From: Planctomycetia bacterium
GTDB lineage: Bacteria > Planctomycetota > Phycisphaerae > Phycisphaerales > UBA1924
Direction of reading: 5' to 3'
Length of the DNA: 13,484 bases
Assembly: GCA_005776545.1 (NCBI GenBank)
Contig: SXOY01000268.1
Location: 1 to 13,484 of the forward strand
Below, in pieces: positions 7,810 through 13,484 of this stretch. Under the pieces are notes generated by a model. It was not told where the DNA came from. It saw only the letters and a program-made list of their open reading frames with translations, and searched no databases. How positions within the stretch are numbered: position 1 is the stretch's first letter; each line of letters opens with the position of its first letter. The translations under genes were made by a program, and so were the position numbers.

Positions 7810-9363
7810 ATGTCAAACTCAAATGATCCAAAGGGTGGACCATTAAGCCCTGGTCAATTGCGCCCAAAGGCAACGGCACCACGAGCGCCGGTTTCCATTG
7901 AGCTTACCAACGAGTCTGAGAGCGACGCGATCACTGAGTTGTTTCTTGGCGAAGGATCTGCTGTTCCGGCGAGCCAGACCATACCCAGATCAGGCAAGCT
8001 CGCCGAACCGCATACAGCATGGAAAGTTGTGGGCCGAGCTGAAGACATGGAAGTTGAAGAGACTCCAGTTGTTTCGCCAATGCAGCCATTTGAATCGATT
8101 TCACCGATACAACAAGCAACACAATCACATTTGATTGAAGCAATCGTCCAGGGTCATTTGCCGGTCTACGCCGCAGGCTGGATTCCGCAATACGCGAAAG
8201 CTCGCGCGGAAGAAGTCCGGAGTGCGGTCATACTCGTTCGAGTTCGCCAGGGCAATGCGAGTGTTGAATGCGTGTTTCCTTCGGGCACACCGTCTATTTC
8301 GATGACACCATCAGACTCGGTCGCCGCAGCGATTTCGCTTGCCGCTGGAATGGGGGCAAAGTATTGGATTATTCAGACAGATGCAGTAAACGAGCCTGCT
8401 CTCTGGCAACTTGAAGATATTAATCGAATCACCATTCTCACAGGTGCAGATGAAACCGCGCTGGTTGCGTGTTACAGGACACTCAAGGGGATTTCTCAAA
8501 CTACAAGCACAGACTCAGAGACAGAGATTCATGTTGCAGTTCTTGGAGCAACCCCAGAGAAAGCTGCCCATGCGATTGATCGCGTTTCTCGGGCTGGAGA
8601 CAATTTTCTTGGCCGCCACGTTTCAGGCTCCTTAGCCTCGGCCAAGATCGGAGCCGGCACAGCCTCGGTTCTCTATCGATCATCTTCGGATCACACCACG
8701 ATCGAGGAAGTCATCGACACAATCTTGAAGCTTGGCAAGTTGCAATCCCCTCCCGCCGCAAATTCAACAGCCGCTTCAAGCGTTGGATCAAGAGAAAGAG
8801 CCGTCCAACATGAGATGGCAGCTCTGCGAGAACTGCAGCGACACACTGCTGAACACACGCCATGTGTTGAGCACATTGAAACACCGGAAACACAAGATTC
8901 ATGTGCTCAGCCCAAAACGAACACAACCGAAGTTGAGAATGAAACGGACATTCAACCAATCGCACCCGTGAGTCGCCCGACTTCGCTCGTGGCGATGATT
9001 AACGACATCGATGCAATCGGCATCACATGTCCTATTGCTGGCGGCGTGGAATTTGGTATTGCACCCGATGGTCGACTGCACCTTGTTGCCCATGTAGATG
9101 GAGAGTTGAACTCCGGACATCCATCCAATCAATCCCGGGCCATTGAGGATCTTATGGTAGCCGCCGCCTGGGCAACCTCACACGCTGGCCTGCTTCTGTC
9201 GGCACATACATCTATTCGTCTTGATGAGACTGACCATGCACCGATTCTCCATGTGGTCACGACAAAACCACGCGAAGCCCGTCGCTTGCTTGATACGAAC
9301 ATCCGCGTACATCTTGTTCTACCGCCACAGGATGAAACCTGGATTTCAATGGAACTGAATTAA
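7810..9363 (+). CDS. Uncharacterised protein with a degenerate MinD/FlhG-like core, partner of the ParA-type ATPase
   Basis: 517 residues from the ATG at 7810, with GGAG 5 nt upstream; the in-frame TTG at 7792 directly abuts the preceding stop and is less likely. The 18-nt spacing implies an operon with the ParA-type gene. Residues 1-95 are polar and probably disordered. Residues about 105-305 recall the second half of MinD/FlhG ATPases: AKYWIIQTDA (about 184-194) sits where Walker B normally is, ILTGADETALVACYRTLKGI (about 208-227) resembles the usual E.TS..DAY..IK segment, and RVSRAGDNFLGRHVSGSLAS (about 258-277) resembles the ...FLG....G.I segment. No Walker A is present, so ATP hydrolysis is unlikely. 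A linker (about 306-392, Thr/Glu-rich) leads to a C-terminal alpha/beta domain (393-517) that I do not recognise. No signal peptide. The fold assignment is inference from motif order. Confidence 0.75.
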   Translation: MSNSNDPKGGPLSPGQLRPKATAPRAPVSIELTNESESDAITELFLGEGSAVPASQTIPRSGKLAEPHTAWKVVGRAEDMEVEETPVVSPMQPFESISPIQQATQSHLIEAIVQGHLPVYAAGWIPQYAKARAEEVRSAVILVRVRQGNASVECVFPSGTPSISMTPSDSVAAAISLAAGMGAKYWIIQTDAVNEPALWQLEDINRITILTGADETALVACYRTLKGISQTTSTDSETEIHVAVLGATPEKAAHAIDRVSRAGDNFLGRHVSGSLASAKIGAGTASVLYRSSSDHTTIEEVIDTILKLGKLQSPPAANSTAASSVGSRERAVQHEMAALRELQRHTAEHTPCVEHIETPETQDSCAQPKTNTTEVENETDIQPIAPVSRPTSLVAMINDIDAIGITCPIAGGVEFGIAPDGRLHLVAHVDGELNSGHPSNQSRAIEDLMVAAAWATSHAGLLLSAHTSIRLDETDHAPILHVVTTKPREARRLLDTNIRVHLVLPPQDETWISMELN

Positions 9364-9383
9364 GCACACCTAGTCGCTTCTGT

Positions 9384-9869
9384 TCAATCTTCCACTTCCC
9401 ACAGACTCTCCACTTCAACACACGCCCCTAGCGGCAGGCTGCTGGAACCAACTGCGGCCCTGGCATGTTTTCCGGCATCACCAAATATTTGCACGACACA
9501 CTCGCTGGCGCCGTTTGCGACCAACGGATGCTCAATAAATTCTTTGTGACAAGCCACAAAAACGCCCAGTCGCACACATCGTTTCACTTTGTTCAATGAC
9601 CCGACAGCATCTTTCAAGACCGCCAGCGCGTTTAAAATGCACTGCCTTGCCGCCAATTTGGCATCAGTTGCTGAAACAAAGTCGGGATTTTCCCGCATTG
9701 ATCCAGGGTACACAATTCCCGCAAACCGAATCCCCCCATCGGCAACGGGAATTTGACCTGCGATAAACACAAGATTTCCAGTTCGCACAAATGGGACATA
9801 CGCAGCAACGGGCCTGGGTGGTGTCGGCAGCGTAATTCCAAGCTCAATAAGGGTTTCTTCTGGGCTCAA
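9384..9869 (-). CDS. RidA (YjgF/YER057c/UK114) family protein
   Basis: RidA-type proteins are small trimeric enzymes; the founding member deaminates reactive enamine/imine intermediates of amino-acid metabolism. The subfamily here begins like the longer bacterial type: SPEETLIELGITLP, then PPRPVAAYVPFVRTG, NLVFIAGQIPVADG, and ends KHARAAVGSSSLPLGACVEV. The reading frame extends to a TTG at 9902 inside the upstream protease gene, but the TTG at 9869 has GGAG 8 nt upstream and gives the usual family N-terminus (161 residues). The canonical RidA Arg that binds the substrate carboxylate seems to be His-Ala-Arg (KHARAAVG) here, consistent with the RxxVG pattern in part. The start lies 13 nt after the protease stop, so the two are probably cotranscribed. 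The exact substrate is unknown. Confidence 0.88.
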   Translation of the reverse strand: MSPEETLIELGITLPTPPRPVAAYVPFVRTGNLVFIAGQIPVADGGIRFAGIVYPGSMRENPDFVSATDAKLAARQCILNALAVLKDAVGSLNKVKRCVRLGVFVACHKEFIEHPLVANGASECVVQIFGDAGKHARAAVGSSSLPLGACVEVESLWEVED

Positions 9870-9877
9870 TGTCAGAT

Positions 9878-9881
9878 CTCC
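9878..9881 (-). promoter_or_regulatory. Shine-Dalgarno for the RidA-family gene
   Basis: On the minus strand GGAG lies just after the protease stop codon (9885-9883) and 8 nt before the TTG at 9869. It favours that TTG over the TTG at 9902. Confidence 0.5.
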
Positions 9882-9882
9882 A

Positions 9883-11529
9883 TCACTTCTTTTCAGGTGC
9901 AACTTCTGTCGGCTTTACATCGGCTTCGAGCAGCCATCGTTCGACATCATTTCCGGTAATATCAAGAGTGGAAACGAGCTTTCCATCTTTGTCAAAAATC
10001 TGTATTTTTCCACCTTTCACCGGCGTTGTTTCAGTCCAAAGATCTTTGGGCTTATGAGCTTGGCTCTGTCCTGCTTCGAGCACCTCGACCCGACGCTGTG
10101 CACGAATGAGTTCTTTGGTCAGTCGTTCTTCAAATTGGCGTGCTTTACCCAATTCTCCACTGGCGACTGCGGTTCCAGAATCTTCAACGCCCGTGGATTT
10201 CCATTCACCGGACCGAATCTTGAGCTGGACGGCTTTCACAGCGGCAGTCAACTGTTTATCTTTCATAGCGCCGAGCACCCAGTCACAATCAGCCCAGTTT
10301 CCTGTAACAGCTTCGCCATTGTTCTTTCGAATGACATCCAACGTACGTCTGGCAATGAGCATTTCCAGTTCTTCATCCTCAGTCACGGGCACATAGAAAC
10401 CCTTAGACGGGTCAACACCCCAGACTGGCGAATCGTCTTTGCGATGAATGCTGCGGCCGCTGGGAAGGTAATAACCGCCTTGGGTGATCTTTACTTCGCC
10501 GCCGCCGTGTTCGACGGGGAAAACGCTTTGGACCGAACCTTTGCCAAAGCTGCGACTACCAACCACAATGGCTCGATTATTCTCTACCAGTGCCCCTGAG
10601 AGCACTTCGCTGGCAGATGCCGATGAGCCATTCAATAAGACCGCAACAGGGAAGTCTGGCAGTGTTCCAGCGGCATGAGCAGTCGCGGCCTGATCCTTCT
10701 GGCCGCGAGCCTTGGTCGACACGATGGTGCCGTCGTTCAGGAACATATCTGCAATTTCAATCGCTTCATCAAGCAGACCACCGGGGTTATAACGAAGGTC
10801 GAGTACCAATCCCTTTAGCTCCCCTTTCTCGGCACCGATGCTCGTCAGCGCTGCTGCAATCTCCTTTCCACAATCGGGAGTGAATTGGGTTAGCCGCAAA
10901 TACGCAATCTTGTTTGCCGGGTCTATCAGATACTGCCACGATTCCGGATCATTGGGATCGCGATGAAACCCTTTCAGAGATCGGCTCTTGATATGCGCCC
11001 GCGTAATATCCAACGCGATCTTCTCGCCCTTACGCTCAATGCTGAGCTTCACCACGGTGTTCGGCTCTCCCAGCAAGAGGGCAATGCAATCATCTACCGA
11101 CTTCCCTTGCGTAGACACACCGTTAATCTCGGTGACGCGATCATCGGGCATGATTCCGGATTTATACGCGGGCGAATCTTCCATCGGCGAAACAATCGTC
11201 AACCAGCCCTCGACCAAGTTCACGGATGCCCCAATTCCAACATATTGCCCCGTGAGGTCTTTTTCAAAGCCGCGACGTTCTGACTCGGGAACATACACCG
11301 TGTACGGATCATCGAGCGCCTCGATCATTCCACGAATCGCGCCATCCTGCATCTTCTTATCATCAGGCGTGTCTCGGAAGTGTTTCGACAACAGCATCCG
11401 AGTATCCAGAATCGGGTCAAAAAAACGGTATTCGTTCTTTCGCGTCAGCGCAATCGCTGAGCCAAAAACTGCGCCAGCCAGTACCGTCAACAGTGCGATA
11501 TCAAACCACAGGCGTGAACGTGCAAACAC
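9883..11529 (-). CDS. S41 family C-terminal processing peptidase (CtpA/Prc type)
   Basis: Envelope serine protease that cleaves proteins near their C-termini, 548 residues from a GTG at 11529 with AAGGGAG 7 nt upstream. Residues 8-28 form an N-terminal membrane anchor or signal. An N-terminal helical domain is followed by a PDZ domain at about 90-165 (GIGASVNLVEGWLTIVSPM and SGIMPDDRVTEINGV). The protease core carries VLDLRYNPGGLLDEAIEIAD (242-261), the nucleophile Ser305 in SSASASEVLSGAL and the general base Lys330 in GSRSFGKGSVQ, spaced 25 residues as in D1-processing protease. GGYYLPSGRSIHR follows. Residues after about 420 form a charged, partly coiled-coil extension ending in a short beta-rich tail (GGKIQIFDKDGKLVSTLDI) beyond the core. 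The catalytic dyad is intact. Substrates unknown. It lies between a secreted HEAT-repeat protein gene and a RidA gene on the same strand. Confidence 0.93.
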   Translation of the reverse strand: MFARSRLWFDIALLTVLAGAVFGSAIALTRKNEYRFFDPILDTRMLLSKHFRDTPDDKKMQDGAIRGMIEALDDPYTVYVPESERRGFEKDLTGQYVGIGASVNLVEGWLTIVSPMEDSPAYKSGIMPDDRVTEINGVSTQGKSVDDCIALLLGEPNTVVKLSIERKGEKIALDITRAHIKSRSLKGFHRDPNDPESWQYLIDPANKIAYLRLTQFTPDCGKEIAAALTSIGAEKGELKGLVLDLRYNPGGLLDEAIEIADMFLNDGTIVSTKARGQKDQAATAHAAGTLPDFPVAVLLNGSSASASEVLSGALVENNRAIVVGSRSFGKGSVQSVFPVEHGGGEVKITQGGYYLPSGRSIHRKDDSPVWGVDPSKGFYVPVTEDEELEMLIARRTLDVIRKNNGEAVTGNWADCDWVLGAMKDKQLTAAVKAVQLKIRSGEWKSTGVEDSGTAVASGELGKARQFEERLTKELIRAQRRVEVLEAGQSQAHKPKDLWTETTPVKGGKIQIFDKDGKLVSTLDITGNDVERWLLEADVKPTEVAPEKK

Positions 11530-11636
11530 CGTAGAACTCCCTTGTATGTGGCCCTTGAGTGCAGCAATAAGCGTAGTCGCCTGCGATCACACACGCCAAA
11601 TCATCGCGCCGATTCCATGAACTTCGAGATGTCGGC

Positions 11637-12683
11637 TTACCGGCGTTTTTCAATGATCTTCAATATCGCATCCGCCGCGGCGATCTGCACAGATTCCTCC
11701 GCATCAGCCAGCAACTGCTCCAGAGCCGCGAGATGCTCCGGGTTTCCGCTTGCCCCCAGAACCGCCGCCGCCTGTTTGCGGTAGGTCACGTTGGTATCAG
11801 TGAGATGATCAAGTGCGAGCGATGCGGCATCGGTTTCCCCCAGACGGCACAACGCGGTAGCGATGCACATCTCGACATCTGCAGGCAGTCGATTCCCCGC
11901 CTTGTCTTTGTACATTGCCAAATTGGTGAGGTGGGCGATCGCGCCGCGATCGGCAAGCTGGCCGAGAATCTGTGCCGCCAATGCGGTAGATTCCAGTTCC
12001 TCTGGTCCACCATACAGGGCCGCCCGAATGCTGTCTACCTGTGCACCATCGCCGAGCTTTACCATTGCTTCGGAGAGTTGCAATTGAAATGCCTTGTTTT
12101 CGGCTTCAGTTGCCAAGTCGATCTTTTCACGCGAGGCCTGACGAATCAGCCCAAGTGCTGATTTGTTTCCGATCTCACCAATGACAAACGCAACATGTGC
12201 CCGCACACGCGGCGATGGATCGCGCAGCAACAATGTTGCCAGCGGCGTCTGATCAACCGTTTGTCCGTTAGTTGTCAATGCATAAAACGCTGCTGCCCGT
12301 ACAAAGCCGGAGTCATCCTTCAGCATCGGCTCCACTTCGGCTGCGAGCGATTTCAACTTCCGCTTCCCGATTGTCATTGCAGCCACTGTGCGGACGCCCT
12401 GATTCTCATCTGTCAGCCCTTTTGCGATTGTGGCTTTGAGGCGATCTGGGACATTGCCGCTTGCCTCAAGCGCATTCGCACGAACCTCAGCACTCTTGCT
12501 CGTTGCTAGTTTCTCGGCAATCGCAATGGCCCTCTCTCGCAACAACCCGATTGCAGCTGTGTCAAGTTTTGCGACCTTTGGAGTTGCTTTCAGAACCGCC
12601 GGTTTCTCGGGTTGACCGATTGCAGAGAGCGCAAGTCCGGCGACGGCTAGTAATGCAAGTGTGTTGATTCGAACTCGGCTCAT
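11637..12683 (-). CDS. Secreted HEAT-repeat protein
   Basis: 348 residues from an ATG at 12683 with GGGAG 6 nt upstream. Residues 1-24 (INTLALLAVAGLALSAIG) form a signal peptide, so the protein is exported, probably periplasmic. The mature part is a run of HEAT/armadillo-like helix pairs of about 30 residues: KSAEVRANALEASGNV, ENQGVRTVAAMTIGKRK, DSGFVRAAAFYALTTNG, PSPRVRAHVAFVIGEIGN, ELESTALAAQILGQLAD and TNVTYRKQAAAVLGASGN, then EESVQIAAADAILKI. Such solenoids are scaffolds for protein binding; no catalytic motif is seen. It stands 107 nt upstream of the S41 protease gene and could share its transcript. Planctomycetes encode many secreted HEAT proteins of unknown role, and I cannot say more about the partner. 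Confidence 0.88.
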   Translation of the reverse strand: MSRVRINTLALLAVAGLALSAIGQPEKPAVLKATPKVAKLDTAAIGLLRERAIAIAEKLATSKSAEVRANALEASGNVPDRLKATIAKGLTDENQGVRTVAAMTIGKRKLKSLAAEVEPMLKDDSGFVRAAAFYALTTNGQTVDQTPLATLLLRDPSPRVRAHVAFVIGEIGNKSALGLIRQASREKIDLATEAENKAFQLQLSEAMVKLGDGAQVDSIRAALYGGPEELESTALAAQILGQLADRGAIAHLTNLAMYKDKAGNRLPADVEMCIATALCRLGETDAASLALDHLTDTNVTYRKQAAAVLGASGNPEHLAALEQLLADAEESVQIAAADAILKIIEKRR

Positions 12684-12785
12684 TGCGATCTCCCATCGAT
12701 TTCTAAGGACGCTAGCGATACGAGAAGGACGACAGCAAGTTCGGCATAATCGCTGCCTTTCGTCTACTCTCTGAGTCCTGGGAAT
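12684..12785 (-). other. Gap between lnt and the HEAT-repeat gene
   Basis: This 102-nt gap holds the GGGAG ribosome site of the HEAT gene (12690-12694). I see no convincing promoter, hairpin or small ORF. It could carry a promoter that cannot be recognised by eye. Confidence 0.4.
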
Positions 12786-13484
12786 TCACTTCACGCCGAT
12801 GGCTTGTCGATTTCCGAACAACCCCCACACGAACAGACTGAACATTCCGGCAAGAATGACCCACGGGGTCACCCAGCCGCCTTTCATATAGACCGTTTCG
12901 GCGCTTCCGACGGGAATCAGCAATCGAACCAGGAGAACACCGGCCTCCCGAGCTGTCGGCGCCTCAAACCCCGCCTCCGCTTCAATAAACTCGCCATTGC
13001 GAGCGATGGCACAACTAATCCCAGTATTGGCGCACCGCACTACCGGCAACCCTGTCTCAATCGCCCGCCAGCGCGCCAATTGAACATGCTGCTCGCGTGT
13101 TCGATCGCTCTCGCCAAACCACCCATCATTTGTCAACGTCACCAATACGTCGGCACCTCTCGCCAGTTTCCTGACAGTGGCCGCATCTGCAATCTCAAAA
13201 CAGATTGGCGTCCCGATCATTATCTCTCGTTTGGTATCCGCATTCTTACCCGATGTGTCTTTGACGGGCACCGAAACGGAGAGTTGCACCGGCTGCTTCC
13301 CCTCCGCGAGGTCAAAGCTCATGCCATTGGCGCCAAACGCGAGCAACTGTTTCTGCAACCAGGGCCAAGCTCGGATGTATGGCATGTACTCCCCAAACGG
13401 AGTCAAATGAAGTTTGTTGTACTGTTCCGCCTGAACTGTGCCGTCTTTCACAACAAACGCACTGTTGTATCGCCTGTCGTATTC
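12786..13484 (-). CDS. lnt: Apolipoprotein N-acyltransferase, C-terminal part (cut by window end)
   Basis: Inner-membrane enzyme that adds the third acyl chain to the N-terminal Cys of lipoproteins. The frame is open to the last base, so the gene continues beyond the window; 232 residues are visible, beginning EYDRRYNSAFVV. A GTG at 13451 is internal, not the start. The nitrilase-like catalytic domain is clear: YNKLHLTPFGEYMP with the catalytic Lys (visible residue 24), PICFEI with the catalytic Cys (visible residue 95) and its following Glu, then LTNDGWFGESDRTREQHVQLA and RAIETGLPVVRCANTGIS. The third catalytic residue, an upstream Glu, lies outside the window. A C-terminal membrane helix (WVTPWVILAGMFSLFVWGLF) is present as in the family. 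The Lys-to-Cys distance of 71 residues exceeds that of E. coli Lnt (52) because of a polar insert around DTSGKNADTKR. The stop is 102 nt from the HEAT gene. Confidence 0.93.
   Translation of the reverse strand, partial: EYDRRYNSAFVVKDGTVQAEQYNKLHLTPFGEYMPYIRAWPWLQKQLLAFGANGMSFDLAEGKQPVQLSVSVPVKDTSGKNADTKREIMIGTPICFEIADAATVRKLARGADVLVTLTNDGWFGESDRTREQHVQLARWRAIETGLPVVRCANTGISCAIARNGEFIEAEAGFEAPTAREAGVLLVRLLIPVGSAETVYMKGGWVTPWVILAGMFSLFVWGLFGNRQAIGVK

Noticed and set aside
10988..11620. Open frame of 210 codons on the plus strand
   Set aside because: It is antisense to the S41 protease gene; Ser/Arg-rich product without domains.
11530..11636. Possible promoter (TTGGCG, 18 nt, TACGCT on the minus strand) ahead of the protease gene
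   Set aside because: The -10 element matches the consensus at only half its positions, and such matches are expected by chance.

Overview
The window looks like a stretch of a planctomycete chromosome, most likely class Phycisphaerae. Base composition is about 50-57% GC. The main clue is the C-terminal paired EF-hand tail ending in Gly-Cys-Pro on a secreted multiheme cytochrome (about 4327-4493), an anchor-like tail I associate with Phycisphaerales. Kdo synthesis and lipoprotein acylation genes show a Gram-negative type of envelope. The first 120 bases do not fit: they are about 77% GC and encode, on the minus strand, an internal piece of an alphaproteobacterial-type NifU-like (Nfu) domain whose homology stops at base 120. 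I read this as a chimeric contig end or a contaminating join, not as native sequence.

Plus strand, 121-9363. kdsB (CMP-Kdo synthetase) is followed after 4 nt by an uncharacterised lipoprotein whose C-terminal domain carries a JAMM-like His-x-His...Ser-x-x-Asp pattern. Next comes a five-heme c-type cytochrome with the EF-hand tail. Then follow a cytosolic TPR protein and a tight pair: a ParA-type ATPase fused to a glycogen-binding (AMPK-beta/CBM48-like) domain, and a large protein whose centre resembles a MinD/FlhG-type fold with no Walker A motif. The ATPase/pseudo-ATPase pair, perhaps with the TPR protein, is the best candidate for an undescribed system. Its domain content suggests spatial organisation of a carbohydrate-containing structure, but that function is inference.

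Minus strand, 13484-9384. Read in order of transcription, these are lnt (apolipoprotein N-acyltransferase, cut by the window end), a secreted HEAT-repeat protein, an S41 C-terminal processing protease and a RidA-family protein. lnt, the protease and the lipoproteins all concern envelope protein maturation. The two strands converge at 9364-9383.

Four of the ten main genes appear to use GTG or TTG starts supported by good Shine-Dalgarno sequences, so longest-ORF starts would be wrong for several. No gap between genes exceeds about 205 bases. The gaps at 2429-2633 and 4494-4694 hold only weak hairpins. I saw no tRNA, rRNA, CRISPR array, insertion sequence or origin.
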